Shown here: piece after piece, positions 12,701-26,935 of the stretch
Layout: each line of letters opens with the position of its first letter
How positions within the stretch are numbered: position 1 is the first letter of the stretch
Assembly: GCA_027886175.1 (NCBI GenBank)
Contig: JAJNNQ010000006.1
Location: forward strand, 6,572,001-6,636,000
Length of the DNA: 64,000 bases
Direction: 5' to 3'
Origin: Phylloscopus collybita
Lineage: Eukaryota; Chordata; Aves; Passeriformes; Phylloscopidae
Notes under the pieces: model-generated
Databases searched by the model: none
The model's input: only the letters and a program-made list of their open reading frames with translations
What the model was told of the DNA's origin: nothing
Position numbers and translations under genes: made by a program

Positions 12701-13490
12701 AGTCCCAGCAGAGACACAGATTTAAAAGCTTGTCTGGTCTTCCTGATCTTTTCTGCTCTCAGACAGATATTCACAAAAGCATGTATGAGCACACATTTAC
12801 CAGGCAACCATATTTGTTCTTTTTCAAAATAGTATAGATTTTTCCCTTATGAAGACAAATAATTCGTGGTATTCTGGTACCAAAGAGAATTTCTGAATTT
12901 TTTGCACACATGCATTAAAAATATTACGATAATTTAGATTTTTTTTTAAAATCTCTTTTAAAAATCAGAAGTATTCAAGGTTATTATAATTGGTGTCTCC
13001 ATATTCTGGTAGGAAACCAATAGCAGTTTTATATCAAGGGTCGCATTTTACAAAACTTATCAGAAAACTCTTTTTCATTGTTTATATGGACATGGGCTCT
13101 TGAAAATCGCAACTTTAACTTCCTGTGTTTGCCTATTTTGAATGTGATTCATAGAATAGTCTGCTGTAATATTCAGGGTTAATTTTATGATCAAAGTGAT
13201 GATGGACAATATCAAATCAAACCAACAAAACCCAGCAGAAGATAACATGGCAACTCTATCTTCCTTTAAATGTTGCTCTGGTCCCAGTCCCTCAAATCAA
13301 ATTATGCAATGGTTACTTACGGTACTGCCAGTGGAAAAAGTACTATTTTTTCTTTGCATCAACTGAGTGTTTGGGGAAAATGACTGTTACTGTGCTATAT
13401 AGTCTTGCCACACTGTTTAAACTAATGAAATGTCCTCTGTATTTTAAATAAATACTTACTACAGATTTTTCTGATGCTCTCTCTCTCTAT
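9799..13490. other. Unique AT-rich DNA, no gene seen
   Basis: There is no repeat family or supported coding frame. The adjacent plus-strand frames at 11984-12598 lack splice context and are T-rich, so I treat them as chance. A G/T-rich patch lies at 12425-12520. Confidence 0.5.
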
Positions 13491-13585
13491 TTTTTTAATT
13501 TAATTTAATTTAATTTAATTTAATTTAATTTAATTTAATTTAATTTAATTTAATTTTATTTTATTTTATTTTATTTTATTTTAAT
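13491..13585. repeat. Pentanucleotide microsatellite (TTTAA)n then (TTTTA)n
   Basis: About twelve TTTAA units run to about 13554 and then change to about six TTTTA units. A single-base change within the unit appears to have spread through one end of the array. Confidence 0.95.
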
Positions 13586-16540
13586 TTTTTTTAACTTCAT
13601 GTAGTCAGTGCAAGGATTTGGGTCTTGAATAACTAAATCTCACAAGGTTTCTTTCCCACAAAGTAGTAAGCACACAGATTGAATGTTCACCATTCCTGTT
13701 ACAAAATTATAGTTGTGCTGTATATTCTTAGGACCTCATTGATAATAAGTAAAAAATGAAATCAATATACTGTGTATATGTATCTGTAATACTTTGATTT
13801 CAACTCTCCCTGGATCACAATCAGGAAACAGCATTTTGTATCCTCTTTTTGCTTGTCATCTGTAATAACACCATAAGTAGAATTTTACAAGGAAAAAAAT
13901 AAAATGGGAATTGCCAGGATTACATATTCGTAACTACAATACCATCTATAAACATAATTATATTTGGTGTTTAAACCCATTTAATGATAGTTATTTTGCT
14001 TTTTTACTTACACTTAATTTCTTATTCTTATTTTTTTTAAATCCTTTTTTGTTTTCTTCCTTTTTTTTTTATTAAGTTTGTCCTTAGCTTTTATTTTTCT
14101 GTCTTCTTTGTTTCTAGATAGATTTTTTTTTTCTTGCTATTGGTTCTATCATCTGTTGCCCGTGTTATTGCAGCCTTGTCTGGAAACAAGCCAAAAGCAA
14201 CAGGATCTAATCTAATGAGATAGGCATCAGTTATGAAGGGTGTGTGTGTAAAACTGCACTTGGATGTCTACATTGCTCCTAGTTCCATTGTGTACAAGTT
14301 ATACCATCTGTTTGGTCTAGACAAGGTATTTCTGACAAAGTCTGAGTTTCAACAGCTTGATTTAACTGTGCAGCAGTAGTTTTGATCAGATGAGTTCCCA
14401 TCTTTTAATTAATTTAAGCCATCTTTGTCTGTTACTTAAGTTGACTTTATCTGTTTCACTGTTTTCCCTACTTCTTGAGAAATACTTTCAAGAATTTGAA
14501 CATACTTCATTTATTTATTTTATTTTTTTGTATAAGTGTGGTGTGTATGCATGTGTTCATGTGGGGGATCTGTGGCATATACCTACCTTTGAAGTAGTTA
14601 TGAACTGAATAATAAAGTTATTTTTATTTTAAAATCCATGATGTTTATATTCCCTCTTTATGTACCTTGTTGATGTTAAATATTCCAAGTCCAGCTTCTT
14701 CATGAAAAAAGACCCTGGAAATTGCTTTCCAGTACAGTTAGTGATATTGTCTAGTTGCTCTGAGAGGATGCAGTCATGAATCTTTGAACTGTTCTTCAAC
14801 CTTCAAGTTAATATCAAGTGTTAAGAAAAATTTAACCAATGGGTGAACTAATCTGCTAGGGAGTTTTCTTCTAAGAAAAGTATTTCAAAATGTGAGGTTT
14901 TGCTTTCTAATCTTAACTGTAGACACTTCACAGTAATTATCAGTGTAGACTGCTTTTTGTTTTCCTCCACAAAGATCCTTCACAGCATGTGTGATTACTG
15001 AGAAAACAAAAGAAATGAGAGAAAAAATAAAAGAAGCAATAAAAAATTTCCTTCTTCCTGTTAGTAAGAACAGCTTACATTTCAAGACAGGGTTTTCTTT
15101 AATGGTGTATGAAAGGATTCTGAGAGAATGTGCTATCAACATTTGATTTAAATTTTTGACAAAAGGACTGATTAAACTGATTTTTGTTATGTGATTTTTA
15201 TGATAGTAATTTTTAGTAAATAGTAGATTTTTATGCAGTTGATTTTTTTAATGTCAACATTTCTGTCCTTTTCTTTAATAGCTTTTCATATGGAAAAAGC
15301 CTTTTGGGAGAAATGATATCAAGAAGAACAGATTTGAAAGGAACAAATATGGTAAATTAAATGTATCTTAATACAGCAATATGGACATTGTCAATGTTAA
15401 TTAAAAAAGCCTCACAAAAACCAAAAATGGCTTTTGTAACACAAACAAATATCTAAAGAGCTGGTTTTATGCAAATAAAATGGAAAATAAGTTAAAATGG
15501 GGTTACAAAGCCACAAAATTTCAACAGGAAAATAAATGGAAACTTTTTTTTTTGTCCTTTAATGAAGAAACATGCCAGATAATGCCAAATTTAAGAAGGA
15601 ATGGATTGGCAAGAGATAAACTGTAAAAAGCAAGACAACATATCAGGATAGCTGTAATGTAGTGCTTTATTTGAGTAGAAAATTGCACAATCTAATAGAG
15701 CAATATAGAGAATGCAACTATGAATACTAAGAGGTCAAGTTCTCTCCTGGATTACAATGTCTCAAAAGAGCAAAAAGAAATAAATGAATACCATGTAGAC
15801 AAGAGCTACATTTCTCATGGGGCAGAGATGCATGTCTCACGATAAAAGATAACATATCACTCAAATATTCCCTAGCACATTTTGGGTTATTTAAGAAATC
15901 TTTGGTATTTACAACTGAGAATTACTAAACCATAGGGAAAAGAGGAGAAAGGCTGGGAGGGAGCTATGCTCACAAAGAGGAGTCCTTTTTAAAGAAGGTG
16001 TTTATATCTCTTATATCTCTGAGACACAGAAAACATGTAGGACATGTCTCACCACATTAACATAACAGTAAAAACAGGTAATCTAATAATAGATGTGAGA
16101 TTCTTATTTAATCCATAAAACGTATTTCCACACCTGATACAATTATAAAGATCTGCAGATTCTGTGTAAGCCCAAAACTCTTATGGAAGTTGGATCAAGA
16201 ACTAGGTTTTAAACCAAAAATATATTTGTGATTAACCTGGCAGAAAGATGTAGGTTACCAGATAAATTTCTTCCTTAATTTCAGGTGGCCTGATAATCAC
16301 TGTCAAATATTATTCCGTTACTGAATGAATGTAAGGACTTCATGTAACTTCATTACATTACAATGTGTGTGTGAAAAATTATCTTGCTCAGTGAACTGCT
16401 TCATATCAGAGGGCAACATATCAGATGTAATGAGAGAAAGAAGGTCTTGTCTGATCTTCGGTTTACAAAATGTGGAAGGGAAAATTTCAGGGAGAAGCTA
16501 CAAAGCGCAAGGGAAGTTATTCTAATATTGTCCTGTGGTG
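13586..16540. other. Unique AT-rich DNA, no gene seen
   Basis: There are several T-rich stretches (14030-14130) and no supported gene. The minus-strand open frame at 14885-15142 has no splice or start context and is treated as chance. Confidence 0.5.
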
Positions 16541-16668
16541 ACAAAAAAAATCAACAAACCAAACAAACCACAAAAACAAAACAAAACAAACAAAAAAACC
16601 AAACCAAAACAAACAAACAAACAAACAAAAAACAACAAAAAAAACCCCCAAATCCCAAACCCAAAATA
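16541..16668. repeat. A-rich simple repeat, CAAA/AAAAC units
   Basis: An irregular run of CAAA, CAAAA and CAAACC units. It produces spurious Lys/Gln/Asn/Thr-rich and Phe/Cys-rich open frames on the two strands. Confidence 0.9.
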
Positions 16669-19600
16669 ATCATGAAGAGAAATAGGTTAGAGAAGAAAAA
16701 CAGGACTTCTGCTGTGGAAAGGTAAATTAGGAGTTCCAGGCTGTTGCTACATTTTAATGTTTTCATAATCAAGATCTTTTCTGTAGTCATTATTGTTTCA
16801 TGTCAAAAAAAGGAATGGAAATAAAAAGCTCAATGCGTTTTCTTCCACCGATTTGTGAGAGGCTTGGAGGAAACACTTCTAAATAGAAACAGTTGTTACT
16901 CAGGTACAATTGCAAAATTTTAAGGAAAATATAACTCACTGACATCAGACATCTGAATTGACTGGTAAAAATATTGGGACTGAATATAAGCATTCTTCTC
17001 CATCTAGAAGAAACACTTCAGAGACATGCTTTTCTTTCAGGGAATATCTTAAGCAAAAAGTTGCAGACCACCAATAAAAGATACCAATATGGATACATTT
17101 TCTCTGTCTTTTGTGAACACACAAAAATGAATACTAAATGGAGATTTTTTCCTGAGATATTATTCTGAATATAGACAGAAAAAACCAAATTGTTTTGAAA
17201 TGAGAAAAGAAGGGGTTTTTTACTCTATAAATAAATTTTGCATTTTGAGATTTCTTGTAGGGTGTGACTGAAGATTGCAGAGTAATATTATATAGATTCT
17301 GCATATTGGTAATACACATTAAAAAAGTTTCTTTCTGTGGATTATGGGAGTAATTTAAAAATAATATAATAATTGATATGGTGGCACAAAAATAGGTTTA
17401 AAAATAAACAATAATTTTAAAAATAGCCATCAGTCATTAGATATTTTTAAATTGTAACATACAAATAAAATAATTTATGTCTAGACTTTTCTGCAGGAGT
17501 GAGCCCACGTGTGCTCAGGATTTTTGTGAGAATGCTCATCTAGACATTCATTGCTCTGTTAGTAACTAAATAGTTGTGGCTTCCTCTGTTAATCTTTATG
17601 CACACATTTACAAACCTCAACTGTTCGTTGGAAAATTGCTATAATTTATATGGGAAAGAATAATCTGATAAGTAATTCATCTAGTTGATAGAACTGAGAA
17701 GTGTAATCAGAATTTGTCACTTGTTTGCATTTACTGCTGTCTGATCAGGTGTCCTTTCTAGTTTGACAAAGAATTGACTGGCATACAGTTGACTGAATGG
17801 AAAGTCAGTCAGGCTGGGAAGCTACTAAAAATATGATACCATTTTTGTAAGAATGATGAATGCTTTCTGAGCCCCAATAAGGACAAGAATACATAGCCAT
17901 GTAGATTTTTTTCCTTCCTCCATCCAAATGGATTCTAGTAAAATAAATGGAGTTCTGGGAGAGCCGTCAATTTTACAGTTTAACTGGTGTTACTCTTTCA
18001 TGAAGCTTTGTCAAGGAGACACAACACTTTCTCCATTTCACCTTTTCAGTTTCCAAAGGGAAAAAAATCTTATATTTTGATCTCAATTGAGTTTAGATAC
18101 TGTCCTCTTTTTTTTCCCCACACATTGCACTAGAATTTTAATATTTCATAGTGTAATTAGATATTTTATGAATTCACAATTACTATCATTTTACCTTGTA
18201 GTTTAGTGAACAATCTAAGATTAAAAAATTCTCATTTTAGCTAATCTTTAACTCCCAAGAAAAGTTGTGCAAACTGAAATGATCAAGAGATTGCTCAACA
18301 TTATGTACCACTGCACCCAGTCTTACTGCTTCTGCTGATAGTCTTGCAATTCTTTCTCTACTTCTGATGTTAGTTCAGACTTCATATCCTGAGACACATC
18401 TTTCTTTTTGTTCTGGGACATTTTTGAATGGAAACCACATGAACTGTTAAACATTGCCAAATTACTTGGTTTAGGCTGGTTTCAGTCATAGTTTCAAGAC
18501 TTTACTGAATATCCATTTAATGAGAGAACAAGACAATGAACACATTTTCAATCTGGCTCAGTATCTAAGTTTTGATGAAGGATGGAGAAGTAAATTAACA
18601 ATGATAACATTTCTTAGCTTTTAATTTCCTCCAGTTAGAACCTGGTCATATTGGCACAAGTTTTCCTCATAAGTAAAATGTTTTGCATGAAGCAATTAAT
18701 TATATCAGTGGTCTTGCTGAAATACATCATTATTTTCAGATGAACCTAGTAAGAAATTATCATTAAAACTGGATCGTCCTGTCTCCTGTCAAGTGCTATA
18801 GAAATCACAGGCCCATTTTAATTTAGGAATAACTGCACAGTGAGACATATTTACCAGCCCTGAACTTCTGTGTCTTTGCAACAAACAGTAAGACTCTTTC
18901 ACCTAAAGTAGAGAAGCTGTGAATGATATATTTTATCCTCTGATTTATTCTTTTTTGTTGTTGTTTTGTTTTGTTCTGTTTTTTTGGAAAGAAAGAAAGC
19001 ATTAAACATAGTGGCAGTAAAAACTAAACACAAAACAAGGAAAGACGAAGAAGAGTAGTACAGATAATTATATAGCTCAGAGGAGATTAGAGAATTCATT
19101 TATGTTAATATTTAACTATACACAGACATATACATTAATGCATAACTATACATGCACATGCATTTACTTATGCATGCACATACATATGCACATGTGTGTG
19201 TGTGCCCATTAGTCAAAATGTTACTGGCACAATGAAACAATGAAGTAACAAGCAATTCTCTTCCTGGTTTTTAAAAGAAGCAGGGTTGAAACACATTTTT
19301 CCCAGGAAACCTTTCTGGTGGTTTTTTGCTTATGGCAAAATTTATTTTTATTGGAGAAAAACCCCAAAACTACTTGTCCTCAGGAAAATAAAATGTATAT
19401 TTATATATATAGAGAGAGATTACACAGACAATGATTCAAACTGCATCCTTTTTCCTAGTCACTTCATAGAAATGAATTTGTACTGTTAAGGGATCAGTAT
19501 GATGATTGTTTTTAGTCCTATTCTAGCAACTAAATTTTCTTCGCATGAACAGTATGGGAGGTTGGGGGTGATGTCCTTTGCTTCTGTGACCCAAAACTAA

Positions 19601-21510
19601 TTGCAGATAAATTGAAGTTCCTTGAACTTATGTCATTTGTGAATTTAACTTTGACTCTTCAAAGAATACAATGAATCATGTTAGCTACTGTAATGAAGAG
19701 ATAATTTTAGCTTGTTTCTTTTTAAGAAAGACTTTCGGTTACATCTGTTCATCTGTCTATCTCCTGTCTTCAAAGGCTTTTGAACACATTAGTCAAATGT
19801 AACCTAATTTGATAAAGAAATATGAATGAGAATAACTGAAACTGCACTCTGAAATGAATGATCAGACTAGTGATCAAACAATGGTGTGAAATTAGAAATA
19901 ATCTATTCTCTTGCACTCCAGCCAGCCACACAAACTTGCCCTTAGCCAGTCCATGCCCATACTGGAATCAGTTGATGACATACACAGTCTGCTGTCTATA
20001 GCAAAGATTAATATATCCTCCTCCTATTGTTGTCTTTTAGGGATGGATGATGTCCTAACTTATATTCAAATTACAAAATAGGAAGAATTGCATGGCAGAA
20101 ATCTGTCAGCTTCATTAATTCTTCTCACAAACAATGTGTTTGGAAATTGAGATGTACATCTAGAACCAAACCAAAAAAAACCTGCTGGCATTAGATTTTC
20201 AGCCATTGGTGTAGGAGCTGGAAGGCTTCCTGTTATAGTTTGCTTAACCTATTACATCATCAATTACATGACAAAAAGGGTTTCTAAATTTAAAAAAAAT
20301 TAAACAAAATGAAAATAAGAAAATGAAGGTTTCAACAACAAAAACATAATTAAAGAGACAAATTCAGTATTTCACTCATTTTTACCATTTTCACCTGTAT
20401 TTATTTTCTACCTGCCCTTTTTTTCTCTTTTAATAATGTAGTTTAAGATAAGACATTATTACATATTTAGGAATTTCTCCTTCTTAGAGAAACATGTAAA
20501 TAAAACTGTACTGTTCTTAAGTAATATTCAACATTTCCTGTAAGTCATATCTTTTTCTTGGTATAGCAAAGATTCTGGATGCACACTTCTGTCCTTTTTC
20601 CTATGAGAAAAACAGAATTAATTCTACAGATATATTTTCAAACTTACTCTGAACTTTTAAGTTGATATTTGTTGTTCAGGCACAGAGACATTAAAAATCT
20701 AGACTGTGAAAAATATTTGTAGGCTCCTAAAAAGCCTCTTAAACTAAGATGCAGATATAAAGTTAGGAGCATATTAAAACCTTGTAAAGGTTTATGAAGA
20801 GGAAATGAGGTTGGTCATTAAACTGTGAAGCCTTTTCTGACTTACTGCTCATCTTTATGCCTCTGTTCCCAAGAAAAATCTTCAAGACTGCTCGAAGAGC
20901 AGTCAAATAAAGGAGATATGTGAACAGGAAAAAAAAACAACCCAACCTGTTTGGGGACTTTCCTTTGGAATGAAACTAATAAACCCTTTAAATTTGCAAG
21001 GGTTGATACAATTCTAACCCTTTAGAAAAAATTATTTGTGGGCTCATCATCATGGGCTTCTTTTATGATTCTAGAAGGTTGCCATAGACTTATGAACACT
21101 AAATATTTTAGTAAACATGTTTTATGTTTAATAGCAACACACAGTTAAAATATTTTCAGGTTATATAGACCTATAAATCATTAAAATATATTTTTAAAGC
21201 AAATTACGTTAGATGAAAATTAATATATATCGTGCCAAATCTAACATTCTGAGAGAGAGGTGAGGTTGCTATTGACTCCACGCTCCTATTTCCAACCAGT
21301 AGTAAGATTGAAGTGGCATTTCCAGCAGGTACATGTACACAGGGCACATGTACAACACATATTTGCAGATACACTCAGGTGGTGGGGGCACAGATGACAG
21401 ACAGACACACTCATCAGTCACACAATTGCTGACTGCATGAATGATGAATGACCTCATCCTCCTCCCCTCTCTGTCTGAGCAGAATGAAGATAAAAACTGA
21501 AGGGAAAAAT
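16669..21510. other. Unique AT-rich DNA, no gene seen
   Basis: There is no recognised repeat family and no supported exon. A purine/pyrimidine-alternating stretch rich in CATGCACATAC lies at about 19120-19205. An E-box CACGTG is at 17506-17511, of unknown significance. Confidence 0.5.
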
Positions 21511-21521
21511 GTGTGTGCATA

Positions 21522-21569
<48 letters not shown>

Positions 21570-21575
21570 CACACA
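21511..21575. repeat. (CA)n microsatellite
   Basis: About 18 uninterrupted CA units, with interrupted GT/CA flanks on either side (gtgtgtgcatacacac and acatgtacacac). The alternating pattern is the type able to form left-handed DNA. Confidence 0.97.
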
Positions 21576-24038
21576 AGTTGGATGCCTTTATCCACTAAGT
21601 TCAGTCAGCCTACCCAGTGAATATCCCTGGTTTCCAGTCTACCCAGTTTCTAGCTTCCCAGGTCCCAACAGCTTGGCTGTTTCCCAAATCACCTAAGCCC
21701 CTCCCTTTTGCTGCTTTTGGTTCTTCCCCCAAATACCCCATAGTAAGTTCTCTGCAAGCATGAACTGCTCTTCCTCTGCATTCCGCAATGTGTGCCGCAC
21801 CCTGAGACATTCCATACTTAGTCTGACAGATGATCTGTAGAGTTGCTCCTGATGACTTACCTTGATGGGTTTCAGAGCTGGACAAACAGGGCTGGTGGCT
21901 CTCATGGGACAGTTCTGGGAGAGGTCTGGACAACGTGTTTGTTCATCCTTTATGAACCCTTAATATGAGATCCTGCCTGCAATTGTGCATTGCTGAGCTC
22001 CTCTGAGCTTGTAGAGATGGGCCTTTGATGGCCTTCACAGGATAAAAGACTTCTGTGGAGTCAGGTGAGGGCATTATTTGGGCTTCCAGTCCTGTCATTG
22101 TTTATTCTGAACCCTATAGTGGGTGTGAAGATGATTTTGTGAACTTTTATTGCATAACCCAGCACTGCCCCACATCCAGGCCTATAGAGAGCATATACCA
22201 TGTCATCCTCTCTCCTTGCACAGCACTTCCCATAGATCTGTTTCCAGAGCAGACATTCCAGTGCTCTCCCAGATACAGCCCTGAGGACTTGTAGGTCAAC
22301 GTGGCTGCGGTCTGCCAAACCTTATAGATTGTTTGTACTTACTACTTCTGAAAAGGAGGGAATCAGAGACTATAAACAGAGGTTTTTCTCTTTCAATGAA
22401 ACACTGCATAAGAATAGAATCCTATATTTGGGTGAAGCGAGTTTGGTCTCTACAAAGCTGTATTTTTAGTATGGTGAATGAGAATTTGACATCAAGTAAT
22501 ATTAATATATTATAGCTGGTTTCTGTATACAGTGGTGAAAATGTTCCTATCAGTGTCCCCTAATGACTGTGAAGATTGTCAGCTCAATCTTAAAGGGTTT
22601 CTATTTCCTTTCCTGAGAGATAATGGCCATTTTTGCTTTAATATCACAATAAGCCTCTAGTTTTGCTACCGCAAATCATAATGGATTGTGTTGTTACACT
22701 ATCTGTCTGTCCAAGAAAAATGAAGAGTACATTAAACCTTGCTCAAAATTGTGTTGTTCATTCATTTCACTTTTTCCATCAATACAAATCCAAATTCTAG
22801 ATTATAAGGCAGGTCAAAACAAGGAACAAACATACTGTATGATTTTACATGAGAAGAAGTTTCATCAAATTTTATCTTTAAGGTGCCATTGAAAATTAAC
22901 CTACAGGAAAAAAAATTTTAAGAAGTCAGTAGCACTGTGTAGAATAACATTCAGTCCTGTTATGGATATATGAATAGTATATTTCTCTTATTTCAGGATG
23001 TTTTCCTATTTTTTTCATTTTTTTATTTTCTCATGATCAATACCAATCTTGACTTCTTGTTACAAGTACATAAACCTTATAACCTATTTAGCTAGACATA
23101 TTTTTTACTTAGGCAGTTCTGAGCTTTAACATGTTAGAACAAGTTTTTCATCTATTTATGTTTGCTGAAAGAAACTCCTCAAATGTCAGTGGCTGATGCC
23201 AGTATGTCCTGAATAGGACTTGGTCATATTACACACCCTACTGATATGTTGAGAAGGAAGAGTTTCTGTATCTCTTAGTCTCCCAGCCTGTGATACCAGA
23301 AAGTCAGAAAAAGCAGGAGAAATTTTACTCCCTTAATAGGCTGCTGAACCTGTCAGGTGTCTCAAATGCAACATTCACTACTAAGCAACACCCCAGGTAC
23401 AACATTAATTATCCTGGAAAAGAAAATGCTATACTAGTTCACAGAAACTGATCAAACCCTCAAGATTGCAACTATTTATAACTTATATTTTTGTAACTTA
23501 TATTTCCCCCATTCCTGCTCTTGGTTTTAAATCAAATATCAAAGAATACCAGCACCTATGACCATTACAGGGTTTGTTGAGCTGCTTTGCCAAATTCCTT
23601 AAAGATATAAATACATATGTGGAGAAGTCTAAAATATGTGGCTCTGCAAAAATAATATGTGCAGGCCTTGGCTGTGAATACAGCATGAAGGGTTTTATTG
23701 TTAAGTTTAGAATAGCTTGCACAATTCTAGAAAGCCCTTTTGTTTTAAGAGGTATTTCTTGAGTTAATATGTATCTCTCTTATGTTTTGATAAGGGTTTC
23801 TAGGACAGCTTTAGCCTCTGCTTAGAATCCTTCTTTTATTGGTTCTCCCTTGCCTCACTACCTCTGCCATGCATAATTTCCTTCGTGTCCATCATATAAT
23901 TCTTATCTTTGAAGTACAGTAAAGTTAGCCACTGACCTTGCAAGACTGCCCTCGGCCCATCCCAGAACTTGTGCTGGATTTGTTAGAACTTAAATGACTT
24001 AATTTGGCATGATGTATTTAGATTGTTTTATTGGTATT
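21576..24038. other. Unique DNA with a GC-richer first part
   Basis: Positions 21590-22330 are clearly richer in G+C than the surroundings and hold overlapping open frames on both strands (21610-21933, 22055-22318). None has a convincing start or splice pair, and I recognise no repeat family. It may be an old transposon remnant or a non-coding conserved block. From 22330 to 24000 the sequence is ordinary AT-rich DNA. Confidence 0.4.
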
Positions 24039-24351
24039 TGTAACTTAGAACCCACCCCAGAATTGTAGTATTAAACCGCCCACCACCCCAGGCTCGGGGT
24101 CTCTCTCCAGAGGCACCAGCCTGGGGTGGCTGGGGGGATCACCCTGACCCCCTTTCCCCCCACCCCCGAATAAAGCCTCTGTTCCCTGGAAACTATGAGA
24201 GAGTCCCCTTTTTCTTGGATCCAGCCTTTATAGCATTACCCAGATGTGAGACACGAACCCCCACAAAGTGACTTGTTGAGGCGTGCCGGGAGCAGCCGGG
24301 AGGCCCAGGCTGAACACCGGGCCGGGGCCGGGGCAAGCACGCACTGCAACA
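24039..24351 (+). mobile_element. LTR fragment of an endogenous retrovirus, plus strand
   Basis: A sharply GC-rich island in AT-rich DNA contains AATAAA at 24169-24174, followed by GCCTCTGTTCCC and then a CG-rich tail with GACACGAACCCC and several CpGs. This matches the R-U5 layout of a retroviral LTR. Putative ends are TGTAACT (24039) and GCAACA (24351). I could not find a matching target duplication, so the 5' edge is uncertain and the U3 part may be truncated. The class cannot be fixed from this piece. Confidence 0.55.
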
Positions 24352-24659
24352 AAAATATTTCAGTAAAAACCTTTGTATGACAGGAAAGGTTGTTTTCACT
24401 TTTGGTAAGAATTAAAGTGTATGCAGCAGCAATTTATAGAATGTTTAAAAGATGTATTTTTCACCAAAAAAAAGCAGCTTTTAAATAGATAAAATTAAGA
24501 GGAGATGTTAAATGTGAATTTTACTGTCTTTTTACTAAAGTATTACATTCCAAATCTCTGTTGTCATGCTATGTTTGGATTTTGTTTGTAAGTTAAGATT
24601 TTTTTAATTAGCAAATAGTCTGGGCAAAGTCAAGGGCAGCCTGATCACACATGTAAAAT

Positions 24660-25043
24660 GACCCATTTCTGCATGATACAGAGATGTTTTCTGTTGTCTT
24701 GGGCTTGGAAAAGTTGACTCTGAGGAGCACCCACTAGCTTGTCTGTGTCTGGGAAGTCATGGGATGCAGCTGCCACTTTGTCTTTTTCCCAGGAGCCATG
24801 TGGAACTAAGTCGAGGTGGTGAACACCTTTATTGTCAGCAAAGCTCCTGCTGGTTTTGTATGCTTTTATTATTAATGTTGCTGCTGTTCCTGTGCGTTTC
24901 TCGTTCCATTGCTGTTTGCTTTCAGTAAATTGTTATCTCAGCCCATAATCTCCACTCTTTGTTCCGCTCTTGCACAGGGACCTGGGGGGAAGTTGAGTGG
25001 CTTCTTTGGAGTTTATTTCCCAGTTGGTGTTAAACCACCATCA
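24660..25043 (+). mobile_element. 3' part of a second, different LTR, plus strand
   Basis: The 3' half has the layout I recognise from abundant songbird ERV LTRs: a TTATTATTAATG-type run, an AGTAAA signal (24924-24929) followed by TTGTTATCTCAGCCC, then a G-rich stretch and a terminal TTAAACCACCATCA. The 3' end at 25043 is well placed. The 5' edge is not clear, and the segment seems too short and diverged to be complete. No target duplication was found. It belongs to a different family from the LTRs at 8517 and 29861, although the AGTAAA signal is shared with the latter. Confidence 0.68.
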
Positions 25044-26887
25044 CGTGCTATAGTGTACTGTGCTCTGGAGACAGTATATATGTAGAGATCCCTTGTGACG
25101 TGAGCAGGATTGTACATGACTTTGAAATGGCTGATAGATCACAAATCTGCTGTGTGCAATTGTTGGAGGACATTCTTTAAAAGCAGAAAGCAAGAAGCCA
25201 AGATGGTAAATAACATTTTTAGTGATGAAAACACTATAAGATATTTTTAAATTAAAAGGTCATTTTTTTACAGTCTATAGAAGCTTACCAGACTGTCAAA
25301 GCAGCAGTCAGTGTAATAAAACAGAGATAGGCTGACTATAATGACCTTATTTAGGCTGTGGAGGAAAAGGATACAAATGCATAAGCAAACAGAATCATTG
25401 TGTTTTACGCTTTTGCATTTTGTCACAATAGATGCTAGGAAATATAAAACAATTACACTCTAAAAAAGGGAACAGAACTGTATCTTTTGAAGTGCTGAAA
25501 ACGAAATTGGGTAAAACATTTGCAGGTTTATTTAAAAATACTATAGCAGTCTGGCTGACAATAAAATCTAGTAGGATTTCTTAATTTTCTTTTCTATTAT
25601 GCAGTCATTGGTGCAAATGTTGTACTCTAAACAAGCTAAAAAATTCAACATAGAGAAATGTAAAAAAGATCCTTAGGAGACAAATATGATGGCTATATCA
25701 TATATATACAACTCTATTTCAGTATTTATGAAATAGCTCCTTACCTTTTGATCTGCTATGATATTCTACTTTTTTATTCTTTGAGTTCAGTTAAAATAGA
25801 TTAAAACTAGAATAGGATATAATGTAAATTGTTCTAAATAGTTTAATTAAACATGTTTTCTTTTAGTACTGAGTAGTTTCTAAGTGATAAGAAAGGTTGC
25901 AGAATGCCATTAAAATAAGATTCAGAGAAGTTCCATTTTCTTGTCTTTATTTATTCAGATGTGTTTTACTATTCACAGGTAAATTTTGTGTGCAAATTTT
26001 GATGTTCATTCCAAGTCCATTTAAGATTTCAGAATACTCAAGTTTTTTGTGTATTTACAGACCACATACAATCCCAGTCTGCTGAGCATTTATGGAACTG
26101 ATTATTTTGATTATGTTTCCTTTCTAAATGTTGACTGTGTGAAATATGTTCTCCTGGCCATCTGTAAATAGTGTTTATTCTGTAAATTGGAAATATATTT
26201 CACAAATTTACTTTTAGAAAATGTATTAAGTAAGGGATTCTACAACAATTATTTAAGACTAAAATAGTCCTCATTAGGATGCATATTTTACTCTGGTTCA
26301 TACACATACTCAGAACAGAAATTGGAGCACATTTTGAGGCAGAAAAATTTTGTCACAATAAAGATAAATGTTAATATCAATTTTTTATAATTCAGCAGAC
26401 TCCTTTTTAGAGGCTGAAAATTTTCTACTGTTTATCTTTTCCCTTTTTTATTAGGAAAACAATAACTTTTTTGTTTACTATTTCAAGAATATTATTTTAC
26501 CTTCCATATATTCCTGAAACATTATCATAATTTATTACTAGTTTTCCTCCCACAAGACTTAATCACCTATATGGAAGATACTGATTTTAGAGATTTAACT
26601 AAAAGGAAAAAGGCATGATATTCTTTACTTCCAATCCGTCTATAAAATTCAAGTAAAAAGGGCAGTAAAGAAAGAATACAAATCTTTGTCAGTGTATGGC
26701 ACAAAACTGGGAGCAAGTTTGCAATTCATATGCTTGAAAGGAATATTAGACCATCTTTTAAAGTTACTCCGTCTAACACTACGGTTTTGTTACTTACCAG
26801 TACCGATTTCCAAATCTCATTCAGTTTATGTCAGGTTATTTCTATTTTCAGGTAGCAGTCTAGTTACACTAAAATGGTTCAGCATAA

Positions 26888-26935
26888 AAGAAAGAAAAAA
26901 AAAAAAAAAAGAGAAAAAAAAGAAAAGAAAATAAA
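26888..26935. repeat. A/G-rich simple repeat
   Basis: Runs of A broken by single G (gaaaaaaaagaaaag type). A plus-strand frame ends here in a Lys-rich tail that is only the repeat translated. Confidence 0.85.

Noticed and set aside
16384..16725. 113-codon plus-strand frame rich in Lys, Gln, Thr and Asn
   Set aside because: The second half is the CAAA simple repeat translated.
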